Part shown: positions 1 through 9,011 of the stretch, one piece after another
Layout: the number at the start of each line of letters is the position of its first letter
How positions within the stretch are numbered: the stretch's first letter is position 1
From: JALZAI01 sp038212215
GTDB lineage: Bacteria; Actinomycetota; Actinomycetes; Mycobacteriales; Jatrophihabitantaceae
Reading direction: 5' to 3'
Assembly: GCA_038212215.1 (NCBI GenBank)
Contig: JBBQUT010000020.1
Coordinates: 19,631-83,630 of the forward strand
Length of the DNA stretch: 64,000 nt
The notes under the pieces: generated by a model
What the model was told of the DNA's origin: nothing
Database searches by the model: none
Seen by the model: the letters and a program-made list of their open reading frames with translations, nothing else
Program-made: the position numbers and the translations under genes

Positions 1-693
1 GATGCGCGAGGCCGCCGCGGTGATCCGCAACGGCAAACGCGCCTGCCGCCACGCCACGTGGACAACGCAAGGCCAGCTCCGGCGGGCCCTGTCCGATCTG
101 GAGACCATCCTCGATCGGGCCGCCCGCGTGATCGCGCAGACACGCAGCCGCCTGGGCGGGGTGATGCCCGAGTCCAGTACCCGGCTGGTGAGCCTGCACG
201 ATCCCGACGCTCGCCCGATCCGAAAAGGCCGCCTCGGCATCCCGGTCGAGTTCGGCTACAAGGCCCGGCTCGTCGACAACCAAGACGGCGTCATCCTCGA
301 CCACAACGTCGAGATCGGAAACCCGCCCGACGCCCCGCAACTCGCGCTCGCGATCGAGCGGATCACGCGGCGCTCCGGCCGGACCCCGCGCGGTAACCGC
401 CGACCGCGGCTACGGAAGCCAAGGTCGAAGACGAACTGCACGAGCTCGGCGTCCGCGTCGTCGCGATCCCACGCAAGACCAAACCCAGCACGGCCCGCCG
501 CGAGTTCGAACACCGCCGAGCCTCCCGCGAAAAGATCAAGTCGCGCACCGGCAGCGAGGGCCTGATCAACCACCTCAAACGCAGCTACGGCTGGAACCGC
601 ACCGAACTCACCACCATCAACGGCGCCCGAACCAGGTGCGGACACGGCGTATTTGCCCACAACCTGATCAAGATCGGTGCGCTCGCGGCGTGA
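1..693 (+). pseudogene. Transposase remnant (DDE type), 5' truncated by the window and frameshifted
   Basis: The coding signal begins before the window and ends at a TGA at 691-693. The reading frame changes twice: the frame of position 2 gives the DDE-fold stretch up to about 390, a second frame gives TADRGYG at 396-416, and a third frame runs from about 415 to the stop with IPRKTKP, EGLINHLKRSYGWNRTEL and CGHGVFAHNL. These C-terminal motifs are typical of actinobacterial IS transposases with an inserted DDE domain (ISNCY/IS1182-like); I am less sure of the exact family. Two frameshifts within about 30 bases mean no full-length product can be made. It opens an accessory region full of mobile-element debris. 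Confidence 0.75.
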
Positions 694-810
694 GCGGCAC
701 CCACCGGGCCGCCGCCGCACGCTTCAGCGGCCAACCAATCGCAACCGGCACCGGCCGTCCGGCTCACGACGACGCAGGGTTTTTCAGGTCGAAGTAGCTA
801 GTTAAGCCTG

Positions 811-827
811 AGGGGCACTACGCCCCT
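811..827. terminator. Small GC-rich hairpin downstream of the transposase remnant
   Basis: AGGGGC and GCCCCT form a 6-bp stem around a 5-base loop, followed about ten bases later by a short T run. It could be a weak terminator or part of the end of the insertion sequence. Nothing else is recognisable between 694 and 963. Confidence 0.25.
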
Positions 828-963
828 ACCGCTCTGAATTTTGGGTTCTCATGCTTGGTCGGGATAGACCGGGGGCCGCCGTGCGGCGTCGACGACTTCC
901 GGCTAGGGCCCATGCGCCCGGCGAGCGCGATCCGGCGGTAGCCGGAATGATCGGGGAGGCCGG

Positions 964-1860
964 ATGGTCAAGCACCTAGTGACGAGATCGAACCTTGGCG
1001 CTTGGATGGTCAAGTGCAATCCAGCGGTGTGGAAGCTGCACGAATTCATCGCCGATGGCAACGACTGGATCAGCGGTTGGTCGCTGCATGAGGGCTACCG
1101 CAGTGACCTGATGGAGCCGGGTGACAAGATCATCATGTGGGTGACGCTGAGCCCGAACCTGGATCGCGGCATCTGGGGGCTGGGCCACATCACCGACTAC
1201 GCCGGGAATCGGGTGTTCGCGGTCGGCGATGACGACGATCCCGGCTACTGGTTGGACGAGACTGCGCGTGTCGCTGACGACTACGGCGTGGACACCGACA
1301 TCTGGCTGTTCGACAAGCCCGTGACGGACGCAGATCTACAGGCGGCGGGTGTGCATGACCTGGAAGTGCACCGCTCTCCCCCGCTCGGCAACCCGCTTTG
1401 GGTGTCGAAAACCGAACTCGCCCGGCTTAAGCCGTCGCTGCCGGAGTGGCCCGACTACGACGAGCAGGAGCTGGAGGTCACCGCCGGCTACCCGCTTCGC
1501 GACTTCTACGTCGCCGAGGCCGGCGTCGAAGCCGTCTGGGCCTGGTACGAGGCCGAGGGCTGGTCGGTCGAGGACGTCAACGACGCCAAGCTCGGCTGGG
1601 ACCTGACCTGTACGCACCCGGATGGTCGTGCGACGCGAGTCGCAGCGAATGGCCAAAGCGGAGAGCGCCCCGTCGTGTTCCTGACCACAAACAAGTACCG
1701 GGCGGCAAGCGAGGAAGACGCTTGGCAGCTCACCGTCGTCACGCGAGCCCTCACGGACCCGCTCTTGCACGACTTCACCGGCCCCGAGGCCGTTGCGGCC
1801 GGCATGCCATACGCCTACCGGGCCGACCTATCGGCACTCAAGCACGACCTCCCGACGTGA
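964..1860 (+). CDS. EVE-domain protein with degenerate C-terminal DUF3883-like domain
   Basis: A 298-residue protein. Residues about 10-150 read as an EVE (PUA-like) domain, with the tryptophan-rich start AWMVKCNP, a GDKIIMWV strand and GIWGLGHI. EVE/PUA-like domains are modified-base readers and are often linked to restriction or defence. Residues about 180-285 match the DUF3883 pattern (VEAVWAWYEAEGW, LGWDL, VVTRAL), a PD-(D/E)XK-like fold. The usual E-x-K strand (VEVKG) is replaced by TRVAANG, so both catalytic E and K appear lost while the upstream D remains. It stands directly before a giant ATPase-DUF3883 gene in the same orientation, suggesting a two-gene defence locus with a catalytically dead partner. 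The stop at 1858-1860 is followed in frame by a zinc-ribbon-like stretch. Confidence 0.75.
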   Translation: MVKHLVTRSNLGAWMVKCNPAVWKLHEFIADGNDWISGWSLHEGYRSDLMEPGDKIIMWVTLSPNLDRGIWGLGHITDYAGNRVFAVGDDDDPGYWLDETARVADDYGVDTDIWLFDKPVTDADLQAAGVHDLEVHRSPPLGNPLWVSKTELARLKPSLPEWPDYDEQELEVTAGYPLRDFYVAEAGVEAVWAWYEAEGWSVEDVNDAKLGWDLTCTHPDGRATRVAANGQSGERPVVFLTTNKYRAASEEDAWQLTVVTRALTDPLLHDFTGPEAVAAGMPYAYRADLSALKHDLPT

Positions 1861-2001
1861 CCCGGGTGCGGCTCGAGCGATGCGAGGATATGCACATGTG
1901 GCGCGGACGGCCGTGTCCCGGACGATTCTTCGATCGGCGGCTATGCGATCACGCCCAACAACCCGACGTGGGAGTGCGGCTGGTGCGGGCACAGATGGTG
2001 A
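1861..2001 (+). other. In-frame zinc-ribbon-like extension after the EVE gene stop codon
   Basis: The 46 codons directly after the TGA at 1858-1860 stay open in the same frame until a second TGA at 1999-2001. They read as a compact metal-binding module: PGCGSS, ICTCGADGR and ending WECGWCGHRW, with five Cys and one His. Third positions are GC-rich as in real genes here. There is no ATG, GTG or TTG in this frame, so it could be translated only by stop read-through. Otherwise it is the severed end of a once longer protein, or the stop is a sequencing error. Confidence 0.45.
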
Positions 2002-2052
2002 TCGGATTTCGGCACTCCTCGATCCAAAGGCTGTCCGGCCAAGGAGGTCGTC

Positions 2053-5000
2053 GTGATTGATCCGCGCTCGGTCGTCGAGAAGAAGACTCAGAACCAGCTC
2101 AGCGCATACTTCGACACGCGTGGGCGAGTCCGGTGGACTTCGAGCCTGAAGCGCCTAACCGAGGACGCCGCGCAAGAGTACGAGGGGCGCTTCCTCATTG
2201 AACTGATCCAGAACGCCTACGACGCCAACGACGCTGGTTCCACCGATGGGCGGATCGACGTCCAGTTGGATCTTTCTGAGGGAGACTACGGCGTTCTCTA
2301 TGTCGCAAACACCGGACGTGCGTTCAGCGAAACGAACTTCGATGCGATAACCGACATTGCTCAAAGTGACAAGCCTCCGGGCGAGGGTATCGGCAATAAG
2401 GGAGTCGGCTTCAAGAGCGTTCTTCAAGTCGCCGAGTGGCCCGAGGTGTACTCGGCTCCAGCGGAGGGAGAGGGTGGCAGCGAAGTTGACGGGTTCTGCT
2501 TCCGGTTCGCTACGCCATCCGACGTACAGCTGATGCTCCCGGACGCACAAGAGGCGCAAGCGGTGCTCGACGATGTGTCGCCCTATTTGCTGCCGGTGCT
2601 CATTGAGGAGGTTCCCTCAACTGTTCGGTCGATCCGAGCGCGGGGCTATTGCACGGTCGTTCGGCTTCCGCTGCGAAGCCCGAAGGCAGCGGCGACGGCC
2701 GAGCGTGACGTCCGCGAGCTTGCCACGTCCAAGACGCCGGTTCTGCTGTTCCTAGACAGAATCTCCAAGCTCAGCCTCCGCATACGCGGTGCAAGCGAAG
2801 GGAAACCGCTTGAGACAGTGCTCGATAGAGCCCCAACACCCATTCAGCCGCCGACGGACGAGTCCCTGGGCATAGCGGAGGTGGATCTTGGGCGACAGGG
2901 CACGTTTCTGATCTTCACGCGCAAGGTCGATCACAATGCGCTTCGCAGCGCCATCGAGGCGGCCATTGTGGAGCGACAGATCGACGCGAGATGGGCGAAA
3001 TGGAAGCAGGAGGCCTCGGTATCGGTCGCAGCGCGGCTCGACGGTCTTGACGTTCCATGGCGCCTGTATACCTTCCTCCCGATGGACAACTCTCCGTCAC
3101 CGCTCGCTGCCCACGCCAACGCCCCGTTCTTCACCAAAATGGCGAGGTCGAGTGTCAGCCTCGATGTCGCGCTCAATGACTTCCTGCTGAACGAGATTGC
3201 TCATCTGTGCGTCGCCGCAGCCTTCTGGCTCCGGGGTGCCGACACGCGATACGCACCGCTCTGCGTGGACATGATCACCTGGACGCGAGACCACCTCGAT
3301 CGCCTCAGAGCAGCGTTCATTGCGCGAGGACTCAAGCTGGAAACGGCGGAGTTGGTGCCTCTCGCCGCTGCAAGCAGCAGACCCTTCGGAGCCGTCCAAA
3401 CCGTTCGGCGATGGGACGGGTTCTCCTCGCCACTGGCCATGCTCACAACCGAACGCCTGTGCGGAGAATCCGAGGCAGAACTCATTGATCCTTTCCTCGG
3501 TGCGCGGCTCGATCGATTCTCTCGTCTCCGCCAAGCGCTGAGGTCCGGCGACGAGGGTCGACCTTCGGCGAGTGAAGCCTCTCGATGGTGCGAACAGGTA
3601 GCAGCGAGCCTGCGCAATTCGGCTGCCGTTCCACACGCGAACGACTGGATGTCACTGTACGAGGACCTGGCAGTCGTGTTCTCACCGTCGGGCTGGGCGA
3701 AGTCGCTCACCGGCCGGCGCCTCATCCTCGACGACAAGAATCGGCTTCAGCCGTTTCTCGGGGCGAGCGAGGAAGAGGCCGCGGGCCCGACCATGTTCTT
3801 CTGGCCAGCTCGGGACCGGACGGAGGGCGAGGAGGACGTCGAAAACTCGCTGGACCTGACGCCGCCGCGTGCGCTGGCGCGCAGCATTGCATTCACGAAC
3901 CGGGATTTGGATTGGTATGTACAGGAAGGGCCGCGTCGCACGGCCCGCCGTTGCCGCAAGTTCTTCGAGGACGCCGGTCTGATACGGCGATACCGAACAC
4001 AAGACGTGTTGGAGGCGGTCGGGCGTATTTTGACTTCTCGGCGAACGGAGGCGGTCTTACAGGAAGCGCTTTTCTTCGTTTTCCGTCTCCGCGATCGAAC
4101 GTCCGGCAAGCCCGCCCTCGACGAGCTTGGCCTCCACGTACCTACAACGGCTGGCTGGGTGCCAGCCCGTGAGGCTCTGTTCGGTACGCCGTGGCCGAAA
4201 ACGATGGGCACGGCGCTATCCCACTTGATTCAGACGACCGCTAGCGTCTCTCCGTCGATGACGGCACTGGAAGCCCGATTTCTCCGACCGCCGGACGAAT
4301 GGCTGCCGCAAACGCATTCCATCGACGAATGGACGACGTTCCTTAGCCGTCTCGGGGTCCGCGATGGCTTGTGGCCGATCGAGGTCGGGCCGACACCCTT
4401 CCGTCGGCATGGCGCGGACTTCACACCGATGGCCTGGGGACTCGATGCCAAGCTTGACGACACGTTCATCCGGAACTGGGCGTCCGAAGTGCCGGGGCGA
4501 GATGGCTTTCCCCGCTACCCACAGACGACGTACACGTCTGTCGGCGACTTCTGGGCACTGCCCGGTCAGTTTGATCATGCAAGCTTCCCGGCGAATGCGC
4601 AGAACCTTTACGCTTCGCTCGTCGTCGCGGGCCTGTCGAGCTGGCCCGACGATGTTTACAAGATCGGCGTCCGCCGCGAGAACTACCCGGGCGAGGTCCC
4701 TACCTTCTGGCCGACACCCCTCGAGTCGTTCCTTCGGCATGCGAGATGGGTGCCCGTCACAACTCCCGACCTGCCCGACCCGGTCTGCCGAAGTCCAGAG
4801 GAGGCTTGGCTGTTTGACGACGATCAACCCGACGCGCCGCCACCGTTCGCGCCCCTGATCCCGAGGACGATCCGCCGGAAGGTCGATCGAGACGAGCGTG
4901 CCAATCGGCTCCTCCGCTCATTAGGCGTTCGCACCTGGAACGAAAGCGGCGACGCTGGACAACTCCTGCATGTGCTCTATAAGCTCCTTCGCGACGACCG

Positions 5001-7371
5001 TATACCGCTCGGTCAGAGTGCTCTCTTTCGTCGCCAGTACGAGCAGGCGCTGGCGAACGCACTTGCCGGAGGTAATAACCCGTGGGCCGGACACGCCGCG
5101 TTCGACCTCGTCGTCAGCCGTGGGCAGCGGCTCGAAACCATATGGCTCGCTGCAGAGGGAGTCGAGACCGTTTATGTAGACGACGGGGGCGACGCCCTCA
5201 CTACACGGATCATGACCAATTTCGATGCGCCCATCGTGTGCGCGCGGCCAGCTGATGGGGCCCGTCTCGCCCACCTGCTTAGCATTGGCGCTTCGGAGCA
5301 GGTCCGCAGACTCTCCGAGGTTGAGGTCGAGGTTCAGGTTGACGGCAAGGACCTCTCACAGGTCACTAACACGGTGGCGCTCGTGGAGCCAGGCCGAGAA
5401 TGGCTTGTCGTTCTGTGCGTCGCCGCCCTCGAGTTCAGAGGCGGTCAATTCCGTCGACAGACAGAACGCACACTGCGAGATGCGGCGCGCCGACTCCGCG
5501 CCATTCGCGTCGTCCCAGCCCTCGACCTGCGGATCTCGGTTGATGGACAGCCTGTCATCGATCCGACCGTGCTGCACGGTGTGTTCGCTGTGCTCGATGA
5601 GACTGAGCCACTACTCGTCATTCAGGACTACCCAGGTGAGCTCACGTGGTCAGTGCTCGAACGGACTGCACCGGCACTGTCGCAGTTCCTTCGCCGCCCT
5701 GAGATCGGATCGGTGATCTTCGAGGCTCTTGTTCGTCTCGGCCGCATGCAGAGTGGCGCGGCAATTCGGCCGCCAACCGATGATGAATTGGCCGACGCCC
5801 TTGGGCTCAGCGCAACTCAGCTTCAGGAGGCGCGGCAGATGCTCCAGTCCTCGATCGAGGTACTCGCCGAAAGGCTCTACATTGCATTGGCCTGCCTCGT
5901 GAACGCCGAAGCGGCCGCCGAAGCGCTACCCGCATTGAAACGTGCATCGAGCGAGGATGCGCTCATCGCGGCTCTCCACTCCGCTGGCGCACAAGGGGCC
6001 GTGGAAGTCATGAACGTCGCCAAGCGGGCGTCTACATTACCGGAATTGCGGGACGACCTGGAACTCGGGTACCGCGAATTCAATGATGCGCTTAGGGCTT
6101 TGGACATGAGTCCCCTCACCGACCCCGACGGCCAACGCCAGGCGTTTGACTACTTCGTAAGTAGGCACAAGGACGAGACATTGGCTCACCTTCGTTGGAT
6201 ATACAAGGCGGCGTTCCTATCTGGGCAAGACCTCAGCGAGTACGTCGCGCTAAGGCGGCTACCGGAGCTGCAAACCTCTCCGACTTGGCTCGAGGAGTGC
6301 GAGCTACAAACCGACTCCATGATGACGGAACAGATCGACGCATGGTTAACCCTGCGCGGTGCCCCACCCCTCTCACAGCACGTGGACGAGGAACCGGTTG
6401 GCGAACTCCGTGCTGCGAACCGGAAGGCTCTCATCTCAGAAGGAACACAAGCTGGCAGGACCGTCCGGGCGTGGTGCCGAAACCACGGCGAATCATGCCC
6501 AGCCCTCTGGAGCGGTGAAGCCGTTGGCGGACAACTCGCCGACTGGGCCGATGAACGAGGCCTGCTGGACTTCCTCCGAATTTCTGACTTGCAGCCCCTT
6601 TTTTCGCACCTCAACGCCGCCGCGGCGTGGCCAGACGGAATGGAAGACACGCTCGACTTGGAACGCCTCGACCTAGCGGAATCCGACCTCGAACACGGCG
6701 ACTCCGAAGAGGAGAAGCAGCGCCAGCAGCAGGAGCTCGAGCGAACGACTATCGAGTTCGGCGGCCGGCGTCTCCGGACAGAGCCCGACCGCTTCCCCGA
6801 GATCGCCGAGGCGGTGCGCGAAGCCCTACGGCCTCAACTGCTCAAGACCACGTTACGACTAGCCAGCCTCGCCGCCGCTCCCATCGGCAGACACGGGTTA
6901 AGTTCCCAGGGAGGGAATCGCTCGTTCTATCGCGGTCGCGCAAAGCCAACCAATCAACAACTGTCGGCTATAGGCCTCGCTGGCGAAGTGATCGCATTCC
7001 AGTGGCTCCTCGAGCAGTACCGCGACGGAGTCGTGCAGTGGCGATCGGGCTACCGAGACATGGTGCTCGGAGGCACCGATGGCGATGACTCGCTTGGGTA
7101 CGACATCGAGGTGGTCACGCGCGCCAGCACCTTCATGTTCGAGGTCAAAAGCAGCGTGGACGACGGGTCCGACTTCGAACTCACGGAGTCCGAAGTGAAC
7201 TCCGCCAGGCTCCACGTCGGGCGCGACGCCTACCGAATCATCTACGTGCGCAACGTCCTCGACGCGGATCGAACATCCATCCTGCTCCTGCCCAATCCCT
7301 TCACCCGACGAGGCCGAGAGGCCTACCGGATTGTCGGCAGCGGTCTCCACTACCGCTTCGCACCTGAGTGA
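2053..7371 (+). CDS. Giant GHKL-ATPase/DUF3883 protein (sacsin/NO VEIN-like), putative defence effector
   Basis: A 1772-residue protein. The GTG start is supported by a perfect AAGGAGG at 2041-2047, five bases upstream. Residues about 30-135 form a GHKL (Hsp90-like) ATPase domain: N-box ELIQNAYDAND (E50, N54, D57), a shortened G1 motif ANTG at about 85-88, and G2 motif GIGNKGVGFKS at 112-122. The C-terminal 110 residues are a DUF3883 domain with an intact PD-(D/E)XK-like core: GLAGE, SLGYDIEV, MFEVKSS (D...ExK). The middle is about 1400 residues of helical, mostly unassignable sequence. The architecture resembles bacterial relatives of plant NO VEIN and human sacsin, some of which occur in defence islands. 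Base composition is less GC-rich than core genes, consistent with transfer. The preceding EVE/DUF3883 gene shares the domain family and orientation. The defence role is inferred. Confidence 0.8.
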   Translation: MIDPRSVVEKKTQNQLSAYFDTRGRVRWTSSLKRLTEDAAQEYEGRFLIELIQNAYDANDAGSTDGRIDVQLDLSEGDYGVLYVANTGRAFSETNFDAITDIAQSDKPPGEGIGNKGVGFKSVLQVAEWPEVYSAPAEGEGGSEVDGFCFRFATPSDVQLMLPDAQEAQAVLDDVSPYLLPVLIEEVPSTVRSIRARGYCTVVRLPLRSPKAAATAERDVRELATSKTPVLLFLDRISKLSLRIRGASEGKPLETVLDRAPTPIQPPTDESLGIAEVDLGRQGTFLIFTRKVDHNALRSAIEAAIVERQIDARWAKWKQEASVSVAARLDGLDVPWRLYTFLPMDNSPSPLAAHANAPFFTKMARSSVSLDVALNDFLLNEIAHLCVAAAFWLRGADTRYAPLCVDMITWTRDHLDRLRAAFIARGLKLETAELVPLAAASSRPFGAVQTVRRWDGFSSPLAMLTTERLCGESEAELIDPFLGARLDRFSRLRQALRSGDEGRPSASEASRWCEQVAASLRNSAAVPHANDWMSLYEDLAVVFSPSGWAKSLTGRRLILDDKNRLQPFLGASEEEAAGPTMFFWPARDRTEGEEDVENSLDLTPPRALARSIAFTNRDLDWYVQEGPRRTARRCRKFFEDAGLIRRYRTQDVLEAVGRILTSRRTEAVLQEALFFVFRLRDRTSGKPALDELGLHVPTTAGWVPAREALFGTPWPKTMGTALSHLIQTTASVSPSMTALEARFLRPPDEWLPQTHSIDEWTTFLSRLGVRDGLWPIEVGPTPFRRHGADFTPMAWGLDAKLDDTFIRNWASEVPGRDGFPRYPQTTYTSVGDFWALPGQFDHASFPANAQNLYASLVVAGLSSWPDDVYKIGVRRENYPGEVPTFWPTPLESFLRHARWVPVTTPDLPDPVCRSPEEAWLFDDDQPDAPPPFAPLIPRTIRRKVDRDERANRLLRSLGVRTWNESGDAGQLLHVLYKLLRDDRIPLGQSALFRRQYEQALANALAGGNNPWAGHAAFDLVVSRGQRLETIWLAAEGVETVYVDDGGDALTTRIMTNFDAPIVCARPADGARLAHLLSIGASEQVRRLSEVEVEVQVDGKDLSQVTNTVALVEPGREWLVVLCVAALEFRGGQFRRQTERTLRDAARRLRAIRVVPALDLRISVDGQPVIDPTVLHGVFAVLDETEPLLVIQDYPGELTWSVLERTAPALSQFLRRPEIGSVIFEALVRLGRMQSGAAIRPPTDDELADALGLSATQLQEARQMLQSSIEVLAERLYIALACLVNAEAAAEALPALKRASSEDALIAALHSAGAQGAVEVMNVAKRASTLPELRDDLELGYREFNDALRALDMSPLTDPDGQRQAFDYFVSRHKDETLAHLRWIYKAAFLSGQDLSEYVALRRLPELQTSPTWLEECELQTDSMMTEQIDAWLTLRGAPPLSQHVDEEPVGELRAANRKALISEGTQAGRTVRAWCRNHGESCPALWSGEAVGGQLADWADERGLLDFLRISDLQPLFSHLNAAAAWPDGMEDTLDLERLDLAESDLEHGDSEEEKQRQQQELERTTIEFGGRRLRTEPDRFPEIAEAVREALRPQLLKTTLRLASLAAAPIGRHGLSSQGGNRSFYRGRAKPTNQQLSAIGLAGEVIAFQWLLEQYRDGVVQWRSGYRDMVLGGTDGDDSLGYDIEVVTRASTFMFEVKSSVDDGSDFELTESEVNSARLHVGRDAYRIIYVRNVLDADRTSILLLPNPFTRRGREAYRIVGSGLHYRFAPE

Positions 7372-7647
7372 ACCGCTGTAACACGATCTGCCGATTGTCA
7401 CGCCTCGAGTCGGCCGGTGTTTCGCTTCCCGCAATGGTCGGCCGATCACGTCGGCGAATCTTGATGCCGTTCGAAACGACCGTTGTGCGGGGATGTCCGA
7501 GGCGTTGGCACGGGGCACTGGTAACCCCGCACGAACCGGACAGCCGACCGACACACATGACTCCCACATTCACCGTCTCGCAAACGCCTCGTGTTGCGGG
7601 AATTCGTCATGCGGGCGCGCGGGCACCACCCCAGAAGGAGACCCACA

Positions 7648-7965
7648 ACGGCGCTCATCGGCTACGCCCGCGTCAGCACCACCGACCAGTCACTCAACCG
7701 CCAACTCGACGAACTCCGCGGCCACGGCTGCGAGCGTGTCTTTCTCCGAATCAGGCTCGGGCAAGCGTGGAGCCCAGCGTCCCGAATGGGATGCCTGCCA
7801 CGGCCACCTCCGTCCCGCGGACACCTTCGTCGTCACAAAACTGTCCCGCCTCGCCCGAAACACCGGCGACCTGGGGCGACTGCTCGACCATCTCCCAACG
7901 ACCACCGCCTCGGCCTGCAGATCTTGAACCTCGGCATCGACACGACCACCCCCGCCGGGTGGAGG
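7648..7965 (+). pseudogene. Serine resolvase/invertase remnant (start lost, frameshifted)
   Basis: The N-terminal resolvase signature LIGYARVSTTDQ and NRQLDELRGHGC is read from 7648. The frame then changes near 7740 to give GSGKRGAQRPEWDACHGHL and KLSRLARNTGDLGRLLDHL, and changes back near 7920 to LQILNLGIDTTTPAG. These are the catalytic Ser, the SRLAR helix and the following strand of the small serine recombinase family. An excellent ribosome site AAGGAG (7635-7640) sits seven bases before an ACG codon at the point where ATG is expected, so the start codon also looks mutated. A decayed transposon or plasmid resolvase, adjacent to the transposase remnant downstream. Confidence 0.75.
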
Positions 7966-8000
7966 GTTCCAAAAGCCTGCGCGCACCGGTTCGGACCCGG

Positions 8001-8945
8001 TTGGGCAAGCTCACGTCCCGTGTCGATGCGGTGATCTACCTGGTTCTGGTCCGTCTCAGCGGATGGCTGGCGCTGTTGGCCCGGTCCTCCGCGTCGAAGG
8101 ACGTCGAGCTGCTCGTCCTGCGCCACGAAGTCGCGGTGCTCAGGCGAACCAACCCGAAACCCCGTCTGGACTGGGCCGACCGAGCCCTGTTCGGCGCGCT
8201 AAGCCAACATCTCTCCCGCGACATACTCAGATGCCGACTGGTCACGCCCGCGACGATCCTGCGTTGGCATCGCCGACTCATCGCGAAGAAGTGGACCTAT
8301 CCGCACCGCACGGGACGCCCACCCATCGACCCCGAACTTGCAGCGCTAATCGCACAGCTGGCGAAACAGAATCCAACCTGGGGATACCAACGTATCCAAG
8401 GCGAACTCCTCAAGGTCGGCCGCCGGGTCGGAGCCTCGACGATTCGACGCCTCCTCAACTCACTTCGGATACCGCCAGCGCCAACCCGAGCGGACCGGAC
8501 GTCGTGGCGGCAGTTCCTCCGTGTTCAAGCGTCGACGATGCTGGCCTGCGACTTCTTCCACGTCGATTGCGCGGTCACGCTTCAGCGGATCTACGTGTTC
8601 TTCGTGATCGAGATCAACACCCGCCACGTCCACATCCTCGGCGCCACCACCCACCCCGACGGACCCTGGACGACCCAGCAGGCCCGCAACCTGATTGCCG
8701 ACCTTGGGGACCGTGCAGCCCAGTTCCGGTTCATGATTCGCGACCGCGCCGGGCAATTCACCGAATCCTTTGACACCGTGTTCGCCGACCGGCATCACCG
8801 TCGTAAAGATCCCACCCCGCTGCCAGCAAGCGAATGGATACGCCGAGCGATTCGTCCGCACCGTCAGAGCTGAACTGACCGACCGGATGCTGATCTTCGG
8901 ACACGCGTATCTGCAGGGTCGGGACCCGTCGTCCGACAATTATCC
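8001..8945 (+). pseudogene. Integrase-core (rve) transposase remnant
   Basis: From about 8001 the frame reads an HTH region (LVLRHEVAVLRR, ATILRWHRRLIAKKW, NPTWGYQRIQGELLKVG) and then the DDE core: ACDFFHVDCAV with the first Asp, and FMIRDRAGQFTESFD with the second. Near 8790 the frame slips by two bases, and the third frame continues GITVVKIPPRC, NGYAERFVRTVRAELTDRMLIF, which carries the catalytic Glu. The match then ends abruptly near 8900, where roughly 50 C-terminal residues of the family are missing. An ATG expected before SRVDAVIYLVLVRL is absent; only TTG 8001 or GTG 8031 are available. The copy is non-functional. Confidence 0.75.
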
Positions 8946-9011
8946 GACGGACAACCAGGAGGTTGGGGGGGCAGACCACGAGGGGTCGACTTGGGCGGCG
9001 GTCGCCCTCGA

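Noticed and set aside
7368..8873. A single 501-codon open frame covering the resolvase/transposase region
   Set aside because: It is a chance concatenation: the first 200 codons are antisense-like Arg/Pro-rich sequence crossing the resolvase in the wrong frame, and only the part after about 8000 is transposase. The true coding signals change frame several times.
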